DNA from: Eunapius fragilis
Lineage: Eukaryota; Porifera; Demospongiae; Spongillida; Spongillidae
Direction of reading: 5' to 3'
Length of the DNA stretch: 64,000 nucleotides
Assembly: GCA_963681505.1 (NCBI GenBank)
Contig: OY811971.1
Coordinates: forward strand, 8,179,991-8,243,990
Numbering within the stretch: the first letter of the stretch is position 1; the number at the start of each line of letters is the position of its first letter. A model generated the notes under the pieces. It was not told where the DNA came from and made no database searches. It saw only the letters and a program-made list of their open reading frames with translations. The position numbers were made by a program, and so were the translations under genes. Positions 1 through 10,622 of the stretch are shown piece by piece.

Positions 1-350
1 CGTGAGGGGTTAAGGAACAGACTAATAAGAGCCCCGTGGGTGTGGTATACTTTCTAGGAGTGTGAGGGGTTAAGTAACATAGCCGACAAAACAGAGCCCT
101 GTGGGTGTGGTTAACTTTCCAAGAGTATGAGGGGTTAAGTAACATAGCCAACAAAAAAGAGCCCTGTGGGTGTGGTGATCTTCCAAGAGTGTGAGGGGTT
201 AAAAGGAACATAACCGACAAAAGAGCCCTGTGGGTGTGGTGTACTTTCCAGGTGTGTGAGGGTTAAGGATAATAGCCGATAATCCACGCACTCCTCACCA
301 CACCCACACTTCTTTTTTTTTGTTGGCTGTGTTCCTTAACCCCTCATGCT
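1..350. repeat. ~60-bp tandem repeat, left arm of a foldback-like element
   Basis: About five imperfect copies of a unit of roughly 60 bp. Each carries GTGAGGGGTTAAG, then an ACATAGCC-ACAAAA block, then AGAGCCCTGTGGGTGTGG and a CTTTCCA-AG tail. The copies up to about 275 point one way. A partial copy at about 288-350 (ACACCCACA, GTTGGCTGTGTTCC, TTAACCCCTCA) points the other way. The array starts at the window edge, so its left end is unknown. The same unit returns in inverted orientation at 1,008-1,215, which makes the two arrays the arms of one structure. Confidence 0.8.
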
Positions 351-624
351 CCTATCTAAATCCATCACTCAAGCATCTGTGATGACAATTGAGGTGAGAG
401 TGGTTTGAGAAGATTGAGTAATTATCAATGCTTGGAATGCAACTATTTGACGCCACAAAAACGCTGCAATTTGATTGGGCACTTGTTTTTTAGATTCAGC
501 TATATCTCTTGCCCAAGATGGTCTGATTAGAACAGCAAGTAGGGTCCTTTTCTGATGGCATAGCCCCCAACAACGATCAAACATGAAAGCTTTTGCAATC
601 TAAGCACCCCCAAGTTGCCCGTTA

Positions 625-688
625 CCATTGCCCCCCAAAGTTGAGGGGCCCCCCAAAGGTGAGGGGCCCCCCAAAGGTGAGGGGCTCC
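625..688. repeat. 18-bp GC-rich tandem repeat
   Basis: Three consecutive copies of an 18-bp unit, GAGGGGCCCCCCAAAGGT. They sit immediately before the PIGO-like fragment, inside the region bounded by the inverted ~60-bp arrays. Confidence 0.7.
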
Positions 689-689
689 T

Positions 690-998
690 TTGGACTTGTG
701 GGAGCAATGTAACCAGTATGACCTGCTGACTAGACCTGGGCCATTGTACCGTGGCAAGGACTACCCTTCTCTCAAAGTCAAGGACCTGCACACGGTGGAC
801 GACGGTGTTGTGGCCCACCTCGTCCTTGAACTCCTCAAGTATGATGCAGGTTTTGTCGTGGGACATTTCCTCGGCGTAGACCACATGGGCCTCCCCAACA
901 AACACACTAGCCTTACCAATAGCACTTTTAAAAGCAACAAATATCTTGGCGATGACATCAGCATCATCCTCAAGAGCCTTGCTTCTCCTGATTTATGA
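690..998 (+). pseudogene. Fragment resembling GPI ethanolamine-phosphate transferase 3 (PIGO)
   Basis: An open frame of about 100 codons with no good start. It contains DLHTVDDGVVAHL followed by VVGHFLGVDHMG. In PIGO-type GPI ethanolamine-phosphate transferases, ER membrane enzymes of the alkaline-phosphatase superfamily, a D-L-D-T-V-D-N-G segment is followed by a HFLGVDHxGH metal-site motif. The order and spacing match. Here the last motif ends in GL rather than GH, so one expected metal-ligand histidine is missing. The frame ends after the following helix-like stretch at a TGA. About 1,000 residues of a normal enzyme are absent. The fragment lies between inverted ~60-bp arrays, so I read it as a captured or stranded gene piece, not a working gene. 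Family assignment is from motif memory only. Confidence 0.55.
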
Positions 999-1007
999 CC
1001 ACACACA

Positions 1008-1215
1008 CAGTCCCACAAGGCTTTTTGTCGGCTATGTTCCTTTTAACCCCTCACACTCCTGGAGAGTACACCACACCCACAGGGCTCTTTTTTGCTACGC
1101 TCCTTAACCCCTCGCACGCCTGGAAAGTAAACCACACTCACAGGGCTTTTAAGTTGTGCTATGCGCATGCATGGTAAACATTCCAATAGCGTGAAGGGTC
1201 AAACCAGATCAAAGA
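1008..1215. repeat. Inverted ~60-bp tandem repeat, right arm of the foldback-like element
   Basis: Three units in the opposite orientation to those at 1-275. Each has the order TTTGTCGGCTATGTTCC, TTAACCCCTCACACTCCTGG, GTACACCACACCCACAGGGC. They decay towards 1,215. Together with the left array they could fold into a long imperfect hairpin with the PIGO-like fragment in the loop. Confidence 0.75.
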
Positions 1216-1589
1216 GCCCTGAGTGTGATGTACTTTTTGAAATTGTTTTTTTGAGCCTATGTACTGTTTTGTTAATATTATATTCATATCCAAAGCCTAT
1301 GTACATATGTGGTTGTGTATTTGCCTGTTCCAGCTGCCTACATTGTACACATGTACATGTATATGTACCTTTATCTGATTGTGGATACTTGTATTTGTTT
1401 TGAGGTCTCTATTTTTTATTACAGGGATAAATGAAATACATGGTATCTCCCAGCTAGCTAGGTGATGAAGAGAAGCTTATTGTGACCACCCAAATATTGT
1501 ACTGACACCTGTGCTCTCTTCAGGATGGTGGATGGCCTGTAACAAGGTTGCTCTGGTTGTGAGTTCCATCTCTAAGCACTGTGTATGTG

Positions 1590-1722
1590 TATGTCCCAAC
1601 CCCCTCCTCCCCTCTGAAGGGCTTAGTGCAGGAGAAAACATGTGAGGCACTCTCTGCCTTTCATAGGAGAGGAGGGGGATGGGACTAAGCCCTTCAGAGA
1701 GGAGGAGGAGGGGGTTGGGACA
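1590..1722. repeat. Inverted repeat (hairpin), arms about 37 bp
   Basis: The left arm reads TGTCCCAACCCCCTCCTCCC then CTCTGAAGGGCTTAGT. The right arm, from about 1,684, reads ACTAAGCCCTTCAGAG then a GGAGGAGG run ending in GGGGGTTGGGACA. About 55 bp of spacer separates them. No coding potential was seen. Confidence 0.75.
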
Positions 1723-1857
1723 TATAAGTACAGAGGAGGGGTTAGTAAGTGTAGATTCAGTAAGGATATTACTACATGTACCCATCATACTATGTATGAT
1801 CAGATTATAAGGGTAATGTAATTGTAATGAATACAGTGAGGTAATGTTAGCAGCTGG

Positions 1858-1899
1858 CTGTCAAAGGTGAACTACCAGCTGGTAGTTCACCTTTGACAG
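1858..1899. repeat. 42-bp perfect palindrome
   Basis: The left half is CTGTCAAAGGTGAACTACCA plus G. The right half is its exact reverse complement with no spacer. Imperfect complementarity continues a few bases outwards (CAGCTGG and CTAGTCTG). It lies in gene-free sequence. Confidence 0.9.
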
Positions 1900-4639
1900 C
1901 TAGTCTGAGAAAACCCTTTGGTTAAAATAGTAATGGTACCTTTCACAATTATACTTCAATGCCTTATATTTGCATCTTGCATTTGTTTTATCATGAGGGC
2001 TATTGAATGTGTTCCACCTCTACACACTGTGTGTGCTTGTGTGTGTGCGTACCTGTGTATGTGTGTATGTGTGTGTGTGTGTGTGTTGTATGTGTGTGTA
2101 TGTGTGTGTTTCTTGCTTGCCTGATGTACTGGCCCACCCAAAACATCCTACTGACACCTGCTGCACATGCATGACCATTGACAGCAGCCAAACTGGGTTG
2201 ACCAAAACAGCACGCAGGTTCCCTGGTTGTTCCAGATTGGAAACCTCAGGATACATGTGTAGTGGTATAGGCAGCACAGGGGACCCCACACAATTGTCAG
2301 AAGGAGGCACTGCCCCCTCACCTTTATAAAGAGCCAGGGATGGGGGGGGGGGGGGGGGGGGAGTAGTCTAGTACCCAGACCCTTGTACGTTACAATCTAT
2401 ACCACTGCTGCACAGGGAGTATCATCCACAGCTGAATATACAAGGTTTGGGTACTTACCAAAACATTGAGGTCAGATCTCTCCCCCCCCCCCTGCTATAC
2501 ACGCCCATGTATTTGTCCCCATGCCACACTCATATGATGTGTAACAGTATTCACTGCACTATTGTAAGCCCAGGGTACTGTGGCAATGCAGACATGCTGA
2601 TGTGTGCATGTACATGTAGGAGAGGAACTAAAAAAAGAATTCATTCTGCACTATACACCACCATTCTTTCACCTTGTCCGAGATGTCACACCCCCCACCC
2701 CCCCCCCCCCCCCCCCCCCCCCCCGTTTTTTTACGCACACCAACCTTCTACCCAACCCTTCAGAAGGGAAGGGCATTGACCATTTTGCTAACTTGTTGAC
2801 CCCCCAGTATTTATCAGTCCAATACTTGTCTATTAGTATTCTGCACGAGTAGGAGTGTGTGTTCCTTCTCCTTCCCCCATAATCACTCCAGCTTGACATT
2901 GACACATTAGTTTGTACTGGACCTACTTGGGGTTGCGTGTGTGTACGTGCATGTGTGTGTGCGTGTATGTGTGTGTGTGTGTGTGTGCATATTTGTGTGG
3001 TTTGACATGTTCCCCTGCCATTGGGAACCATTTCATTAACCCTCTTTTCTCACTCAATAGATTATCGTCCACTATGGCAATGAGAAAATGAGAAATCCTA
3101 TGCAGCTGTCATTAGAAGCTACGAGTGTTTGCATAGGGAAACTGTAGTTCAGTTCTTATTGCCTTCTTGTGAACACACTTATTTTATACAGTTGTATGGT
3201 TATTGACTAAGGTCATTGATATCTTAAAGGCATATGCACTGACAATTTACAATGTCATAGAGACATGCGGCCATTTTTGAGCTAGGTTAGCCTTCTCGAG
3301 CACTGGCAGATTTTTTTTTTTGGCACCCTCAGTGACTTTATTGTTTTGGCAATGTCATATCAAGGACAGCCTTAGGGGTTGTGGCACATGCCAACTAACA
3401 ACTGTACCACAAAGAATTAACTACACTCCAACCATGTACAACCCATATATGGTGTTGGCAGGATGGCAATGTAGTTACAGGGAGGGGGGTGGGGCACACA
3501 ACTGTGCTATTATTGAACCTGACTTTAACAGTTCTATACATGTCCCTGAGTAGGGAAATATTCACTGTTCATTGCTGCAGGAGTCAGGAAATACCGATTT
3601 TACATGTAAGTCAGTTGTCCCCTTCCCCCTGCCGCTGCATATTGCCATGCTAAACATCACAGACTGTTTTATCCATATATGGGAAACTATTGCTGGAGCC
3701 GGAGGAATAGTTGTAGCATGGCACTATGCATATGTTACAGGTAAGGAGGGGGGGGGGGGGGGGGGGCTTTTGTGTAATCATTCACAGTCCAGCAATGTAC
3801 AGTGAATGGTTTCCCTACTCAGGACACTCCTCCCCATTATCCCATTATTAGTTACCCATGCCCAAAGCATTAATATTATGCCCCCCTCCCCTTTGACCCC
3901 TCCCCCCCCCCCCTCACCTCCGCAAAAAATTTCTGGATCCACCCCTGCTCTGAAGTTTAGGTGGAACAGGTCACATGGTAGTGGGGGGTGGGGGGGGGGG
4001 GGGGCATGCCAACTGATAATTAAACACGTAAAAGTGGAGGACGAAGCTCCAAGCAGCCACTATTTACTGTTACTTCAGCACATGTTCATTGCGTTTGCTC
4101 ATTGTTCGTATTATCATCGTGACTACGTCATCACTCCTTTAGCTATGTATATTCCTTTGGCAAAGAGTGAGAGTTCAGGTTGGGGGGGGGGGGGGGGGGG
4201 GGGTGGGCAATAGAAAACCAGAGGATCATATAAAGGGGGTGGAGAACTGGGTTATGCCTCAAAATTCAGTTGCCCATCCCCTTGTATTTCAAGGTTGTGG
4301 AATTATAGCACTATTGGCGTTCTTGCAATTCATATGAGCGCACTTGTGGTGGGAAGTTGTTTGCACACTTCGTGCTTTCAAAATCCAACACGCGTGATTT
4401 TCACAGAGATGGCGGCATAGACCCATTTCTTTGCGTATAATACCATTCGTTACCTAGCGCTAATTCTCTATATAAAAGCTAGCCTGGTGATGGCAGTTGC
4501 TAAGTGCATGGATACTATGTTGTGTGTTACTCATATAGCTGATCGTTGAGGGATAATATCTCTGACACAACGTACCAAGGAAACACACACGTTCGAACAT
4601 ACTCCACTGGCACACGTGCATGCGCGGCCACGTACATAC
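1900..4639. other. Gene-free stretch rich in simple sequence
   Basis: No gene is supported here. It contains (GT)n runs near 2,030-2,115 and 2,937-2,990, poly-G at 2,342-2,361, poly-C at 2,698-2,724, poly-G at 3,748-3,766, broken poly-G near 3,985-4,003 and poly-G at 4,182-4,203. Open frames that cross these runs are low-complexity artefacts. Sequence around 4,020-4,140 resembles that around 46,310-46,420, and both end in a long poly-G tract. This suggests a dispersed repeat family. Confidence 0.6.
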
Positions 4640-5286
4640 ATGTATGCTGCCCCCTAACCTGGCCGGGCAGTGGTGGTGTACATATGCTGCCCCCTAGCCT
4701 GGCTGGGCAGTGGTGGTGTACATATGCTGCCCCCTAGCCTGGCCGGGCAGTGGTGGCGTACATATGCTGCCCCCTAGCCTGGCCGGGCAGTGGTGGTGTA
4801 CATATGCTGCCCCTAGCCTGGCCAGGCAGTGGTGGTGTACATATGCTGCCCCCTAGCCTGGCTGGGCAGTGGTGGTGTACATATGCTGCCCCCTAGCCTG
4901 GCCGGGCAGTGGTGGCGTACATATGCTGCCCCCTAGCCTGGCCGGGCAGTGGTGGTGTACATATGCTGCCCCTAGCCTGGCCAGGCAGTGGTGGTGTACA
5001 TATGCTGCCCCCTAACCTGGCCGGGCAGTGATGGTGTACATATGCTGCCCCCTAGCCTGGCCGGGCAGTGATGGTGTACATATGCTGCCCCCTAGCCTGA
5101 CCATGCAGTGGTGGTGTACATACATGTATGCTGCCCCCTAGCCTGGCCGGGCAGTGATGGTGTACATATGCTGCCCCCTAGCCTGGCCAGGCAGTGATGG
5201 TGTACATATGCTGCCCCCTAGCCTGGCCAGGCAGTGGTGGTGTACATATGCTGCCCCCTAGCCTGACCAGGCAGTGGTGGTGCATG
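4640..5286. repeat. 40-bp minisatellite, 16 copies
   Basis: Sixteen copies of a ~40-bp unit: CATATGCTGCCCCCTAGCCT then GGCCGGGCAGTGGTGGTGTA. Copies differ by single substitutions (AGCC/AACC, GCCGGG/GCCAGG/GCTGGG) and by one C in the C-run. One unit has an extra ACATGT insertion near 5,118. Higher-order similarity is visible: the variant order GCTGGG, GCCGGG, GCCGGG, GCCAGG recurs about 160 bp apart. No protein is implied. Confidence 0.95.
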
Positions 5287-6453
5287 TACGCTATTTGCAT
5301 ATGTAAATACGCTAATATCTCTGGCGCTTTAAGCTTCCTCAACACACCGTCAAAGGGGTTAAGTAGCTAGGGAGGGGGAGGGGGGGAATGATCAACGTCA
5401 TTATACCATTGAATGCATGCAATAACTCAAAACTCAGTTTTGAAAAGGATGGGTGCTCATTTTTACAGAACAGAAGATATACAAAATATGTGCTATTTTT
5501 CCTGTATCCCATTTAGGTTTGAGTGCTCTACTCAGTCTTTGTGTTAATAATGAAATGTGGTGGAATGAATACACGTACATATACACTAACAATGACATTT
5601 AGAAGTGACAGTGTTCTAAGAAACCAGAGCACTGCATTTGCATCCTTTTCGTTGTGAGCACAATAAAGGTGTGTGCCATATACAAATAGAAATGGACATG
5701 TGATGACCTAGAGTGGTCAACATTCTAACTAGCCATTGGGAGGCAACAGAGGATACAAACTGTTTGGCTGTTTATTTAGCTGCACCATAAACACTCCATT
5801 TTATGGCGTGCTGAGATCAAGTTTTATTGACCTCCCATGATAACCCTTTACACCCTTCAGGTAAGTATAGATAAAAATACTGCCATTGGGGGAAAGGACT
5901 GAGGACAGTGGTAATTTCACCAGAGAATACACTCAGGTTCCAAAGGTTAGTTAGGGGTTAAACATATAGTGATCAGGTGGGATTCTGTGGTTATGGTTTG
6001 GTGTGGGACCCTTGGGGGTAGTAAGGTACAGGGTAGTCTGGGTGGTGCTTGTGAGCTTGTGGCTTTTTTGGGCCCTAGTGTGGTGCAGTGTTTGGGTGGG
6101 GTATTGTTGGTTTTTGTTGATCATCAGTATCCAGTTCAGTGAATGGTTTTGTAGGCCACTGGATACACTTCTCCCTTTCTGTGTTCACTGCTAATATATA
6201 TATTTCTTTTTCCGAAGTATACTCCTGGTTGAAGGTCTGGTGGTGGCATAGCATTTCGTAGAACATCCCGACTCTAGGAGTTGCTGTGCCACCGCTATAC
6301 CCTAGACTCCACCCCCCAGCCACAAGGCAGCAGTAACCACACCACCCTATCTCCTGCTAGGGTTGTCTGATTGCTGCCGCTAGTGGGATGGGATGGAGCG
6401 AAGGGTATGCTTTTGCTGGGTTTGAATAAAGAGAGGCAGGCTGATGAGTATGT

Positions 6454-6515
<62 letters not shown>

Positions 6516-7861
6516 TGTTGGGGTTACATGGGTGGTGGGTTCTAAGTGTGTGAGGGGGTTAAGGGTTTCAGAAGTATAATAGGATCAGCACAATTGTCAT
6601 TTGCAAATGTGTAACACATGATGTATCAGGTAGACACAATGTCATATATCAGTATGCTATTGCCGTTTGAAGGTAATGAATGAAACAGTGCCAGAGTAAT
6701 AAAAGGAGTAGGCTGTACTACTAACCAATCACCAACTAAATACAATTAAGCTAATAGCACAACTGATGGTACCAATTGTCATTTCTAGATCCAATTCATT
6801 AATGCATGACTCCAGTGACTTTCCTACTGCATGGCGTGGGACCACACAGTCATTCAGACGTGCATCAAGGTGGTTTGCATGATTTTAAGAGCTCGTACAC
6901 TAGGCTTCTTGAGAGCAAAAACTGCTCTGAAAACAAATCCCATTGTAAGCCATTGAGGAACATTATTGCAATGTGAAGTTGGTTGGTGCACGTAGGTGAC
7001 AATCACTGCATGATTACATATCAGAAACATGTATTAAATAGTGCATCACAAATGTCCCTCCATCTCCTCTCCCAACTTTTAAACAAAGACAGGACATAAA
7101 CCCATCAATATAGACTTGCCTTCCAGTCCCATTACAGCATCCAAGTAGTGCTTCACCACAACGCAAGGATCATTATTGGTAGTTGCTAGCTCCGCCCACA
7201 GGATCCACCTTGAAAACCTTTTCAGTGGTGGGCACAATTGTAACAATGTACAGAGATATGCGCATACATACCCATCAATGCAGACATGGATTGGAAACCC
7301 ATATGGTTTCGACATATCATAGCCGTCTAAGTGCCAACACCAGTCAGGCCCCTAGAGCAGGAATATGGGTACAGGTGATACATAACACATCCTTCACTGA
7401 GTTACAATCACCTTGTTCGCATAGGTTCTCCTAGTAAGTCGATGGGTTTTTTCTAAGGTGCGACCCTTCTGGGTCCATAACAGCAAGCAACATCATGACG
7501 GTCATTCTGAAAGTATCACACATTACAGAACAGAGATAGCCTCCCACACACTAACCTTTTCACTGTGCATCCATACTTTGTTTGTAAGAGTCTCCCACAT
7601 GGCACGATAGCCTATAAGACTGTTGGATGTCCTTAACTGCCTAAAGCAAGCAGTTCACTTCAATACCTCAATTGTGTTTTTACTGTTAATTAGGAATATA
7701 TCTGGTCACCTTTATGGCATCATGCAGCAATGGAAGTGGAGTCTCTATAATCTGACGTCTTCTTAACCCCGAGTGAACAGAGTTTACGTTTTAGCCAAGT
7801 TATCCTGCAAAATATTAAAAGAGCTAAAGCAAATTATGTTACCCAATACGATATTCACATA
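5287..7861. other. Gene-free stretch with a (GT)n microsatellite
   Basis: No supported gene. A (GT)n tract runs from about 6,451 to 6,515. The short piece around 5,828-5,860 (CCATGATAACCCTTTACACC) recurs near 53,385 with one substitution, so it belongs to a dispersed repeat. Short open frames here lack recognisable motifs. Confidence 0.55.
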
Positions 7862-7872
7862 CTCACACACGC

Positions 7873-7962
<90 letters not shown>
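7862..7962. repeat. (CA)n microsatellite, about 100 bp
   Basis: Nearly uninterrupted CA dinucleotides after a short CACACGCACACG start. The open frames across it (His-Thr or Cys-Val repeats) are artefacts. Confidence 0.95.
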
Positions 7963-7965
<3 letters not shown>

Positions 7966-8466
7966 CCCCACAGGACGAAATACGTGGATAACATTCTACT
8001 GCCCCATTCTGTTTGTGCCTGAATTAACGCACCCAACAGGCACAAGATGCACGAAGCGCAGATATATAGGCTAATATGACTGGTAGAGTCTTCTGTTGCC
8101 TCCAGTACCTCAAAATCAGCCCTGTAATATGAGAACAAAAAACGAATGAAAGTGCTTACTCTCGACCTTCGGATCGTCACGATGGATGGACATTGAAATT
8201 GGTAGGGACCTCTAGTACAAATGTAGTAAAGTTTAGAACATTAGAATTTTGCGCAATGCCTGCTGCATGCAATTTTGCACTACGCCTTGATCTAATTTTG
8301 CGATACTCTTTACGCGCGGTGCAATTTTGCTTAATTAATCTATACTTTTGCGGCACGTTTTTTGCTCTACGCTGTTGTTCCTACGCGCGTCCTACCGGGC
8401 CACCGTATTTGGTACTAAACTGTGCGCGATTGATAGAAATTACCCATAGACGCCGTGTACAATAAT

Positions 8467-8472
8467 TTTATT
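8467..8472 (-). terminator. Candidate poly(A) signal for the GT92-like gene
   Basis: TTTATT on the plus strand reads AATAAA on the minus strand, about 115 bp past the minus-strand stop at 8,586. It is the nearest canonical signal. Six bases can occur by chance. Confidence 0.35.
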
Positions 8473-8585
8473 ACGCTGAATTCAAATAATCTCATGTCCA
8501 CAATTGCTGACCATGACAGTACTAGTATAGCAATGCCTTTTACACTGTGTTCGATTGAATAAGATCGTACAAATAACACTTAGTA

Positions 8586-9993
8586 CTACGCAAACAGCCT
8601 TATGTGGGCTACATATAGAACTCCTGGTGGAAACATCTTAACTCCATAACCTGGTAACCACCGGTGGCCTGTGTGGGTGCTGATGTCAAACGTCGCAGGT
8701 ATCGAATGCACTGACTTTGTTGGTTCACGTTTGCAGCGGTCAAATGACGCCAGCACGTCCGTCATGTTTCCATCTTCTGCCGCTGGGCCCAACACCCCAC
8801 AGGTAGGGCACATTTGGTTGGCACGTGCCAGCACCCTCGCAATACCTTGAAACGTAGTACGGGAGCTGTCTGTGGTCCGACTCCATGGGAACAAAGAAGT
8901 CGTCCGCATCGTGTGGAAAGAGGTAATCATATGTTCCCTGGAAACGGTGCAAGCAGTCCTGGTAGGCCAGCAGCTGGGAGTGGTCGTATATCTGAGCTGC
9001 GCTGAACCACTTGAACCATACGTCAATGGACAGAAACCCTTCTTCCATCGCCTTCTTTACCGAAGGATCGTTTAAGGCGCCACTCTCGCGGATTGATGGC
9101 TCCGCCACCATGTGGATGTGGTCTACCCCGATGGTCTTCTGGTAGCGTACCCACTCACCAAGGAAAGGAGGCTGACCATACTGCGTTGCTATGCAACTCG
9201 CTATAGTAATTTTCTCTGCGGAGGTACTTTTGACGCGAGGCGGTGGAATCCACAGAGGTCGCTCGGACTCGGCAACCACGGTGGGTGAGTCCGGGCCCAT
9301 CCTGTAGTGCAGGAACGACCGGCTGTTGTTACTGCTGTTCAATGGAAGGTAGCAGTGTACCACCGCTTGCAGGTGGGTAAGGGGACACCAGCCGTCATTT
9401 TGCAAGACATTTTCTGGAACGAAATAGTCCACATCTGTAGTATTCTGATCTCCAACTTGGCATTTGGTAAAGGAACCCTTTGAAAGCATCAGGCGGTCAG
9501 CTTCGATCATAAAGACGTAGGAAGAGGAGTGCCCATTCCAATTTCTTCCTTCCGGGAAGACGGAGCGTACAACCACTTTCTTATCGACGTTCCAGTATAA
9601 CGATTTCGAACCTGGATAGCACCGATCGTTAGTTACAAACTTATATTTTACGTGCTTTTTGTAGTTGGGATCTACTGGTTTCAGTGGGTTCGCGAATCTA
9701 TTTCCGCAGTTCTCAGAGATTTCAGCTTTTGGTCTTTGTTCACGTGTAGCACTGCTCGGGTTGGGAGCATCTGTGTTAGTAAACTCAGAGATTTCAGCGT
9801 TTGGTCTTTGTTCACGAGTAGCACTGCTCGGGTTGGGAACATCTGTGTTAGTAAACTTCTCAGAGATTTCAGCGTTTGGTCTTTGTTCACGACTAGCAAA
9901 GCTCGAGTTGGCGCGAGAAAATAGCGCCAGACCTATGATGACACACAGCGTCAGCAGAACTAGAATGGCGTAAAATGCCTTGTTTCGACCCAT
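8586..9993 (-). CDS. GT92 (DUF23)-type glycosyltransferase, frame broken near the C terminus
   Basis: A predicted type II Golgi membrane glycosyltransferase. The chosen start at 9,993 gives a short basic cytoplasmic tail and a signal anchor (AILVLLTLCVIIGLALF). A stem follows, made of three near-identical ~25-residue repeats (REQRPNAEISE, TNTD, PNPSSAT), then the catalytic region. GT92 hallmarks seen are IASCIATQYGQPPFLGEWVRY, the acidic metal-binding segment FPHDADDFFVP, and near the end KSVHSIPATFDI and LPGYG. GT92 members include C. elegans and vertebrate galactosyltransferases that transfer galactose from UDP-Gal. The first frame stops at 8,740, but the family-like C terminus continues in the next frame to 8,586. 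The switch falls at about 8,770-8,830. One indel explains this, either an assembly error or a true lesion. It appears intronless. An upstream in-frame extension to 10,248 looks like 5' UTR. Substrate cannot be told from sequence. Confidence 0.75.
9712..9900 (-). repeat. In-gene triplicated stem repeat of the GT92-like enzyme
   Basis: Three in-frame copies of a 72-75-bp unit in the stem region. Copies differ by one codon insertion and a few substitutions. The encoded unit is Ser/Thr/Pro/Asn-rich, which suits a flexible and possibly O-glycosylated stem. The high identity between copies suggests recent expansion. Confidence 0.85.
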
Positions 9994-10268
9994 GCATCGA
10001 CTTGTCAACTTTAAACACGCGAGAATTCGATGGGTCCAATACACAACCAGTTTTCCTCGTTTCTGAATTTGAAAGTATAATAGTAATTGGCCGGGGTCGG
10101 CGGTTGCTAGGTTGGGCACGAGGGTGTCGTGGTGTCGTGTGCAATATTGCATTGATTTTGGGAACACATCTGTCTGCATCGGGTTCGACGAATCGTGGTT
10201 CACTGGTCCTCGTACCATAACATGCATGGTGTCAGATGTAAAACACAAAGAAGCCTGAGTCAGTAAAG

Positions 10269-10622
10269 GTGAGACAGATGGAAAAATACTTAGTGCCGGA
10301 GCCAGTAGGAGAAGGGGATCTTACAGATCAATGGACGAGGTTTAAGAAGGAGTTTATCCTGTTTCTGTTTGCAATCGGCAAGGCGGATGCATCGATTGGG
10401 ATGCAGTTAGCTATTCTTTTGCGCGCGGTGGGGCAGTGGGTTAATGATACACATGAAGCACTAGTTTTTACCGACGGAGAGGACAAGGATGACTTCGACA
10501 CAGTAGTGAAGAAACTGGACTCGGTGTGTGCTAGGCGGACGAGTAAACACGTCATCCGGGATCGTTTTTATTTTTTTCAGATGAAGCAAGACCATCGCGG
10601 ATCAGTAAGAGTCGAACGATAG
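10269..10622 (+). pseudogene. Retrotransposon gag-like remnant
   Basis: An open frame of 117 codons. It has the helical layout seen in the N-terminal gag region of Ty3/gypsy-type elements: W-x2-F-x3-F near residue 22, then LAILLRAVGQ, then FDTVVKKLDSVCARR and FYFFQMKQ. Gag homologues usually continue with a capsid second half and a zinc knuckle. Here the frame ends soon after the MKQ segment and no protease or reverse transcriptase follows, so it is a fragment. It begins 276 bp from the GT92 start on the opposite strand. The assignment rests on pattern, with no search behind it. Confidence 0.5.

Noticed and set aside
2003..2329. Open frames across GT/CA repeats, also near 18,838-19,569 and 36,095-36,400
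   Set aside because: The translated protein is Val/Cys or His/Thr repeat, and no frame has a domain or splice context outside the simple sequence.
2669..3031. Minus-strand ORF of about 120 codons
   Set aside because: It is made of poly-Gly and His-Thr from poly-C and GT tracts.
4640..5286. Regular repeats that might be a CRISPR array
   Set aside because: There are no unique spacers; units follow each other directly, and the window is eukaryotic.
8793..9026. Plus-strand frames over the GT92-like gene
   Set aside because: Shadows of the minus-strand glycosyltransferase, without motifs of their own.
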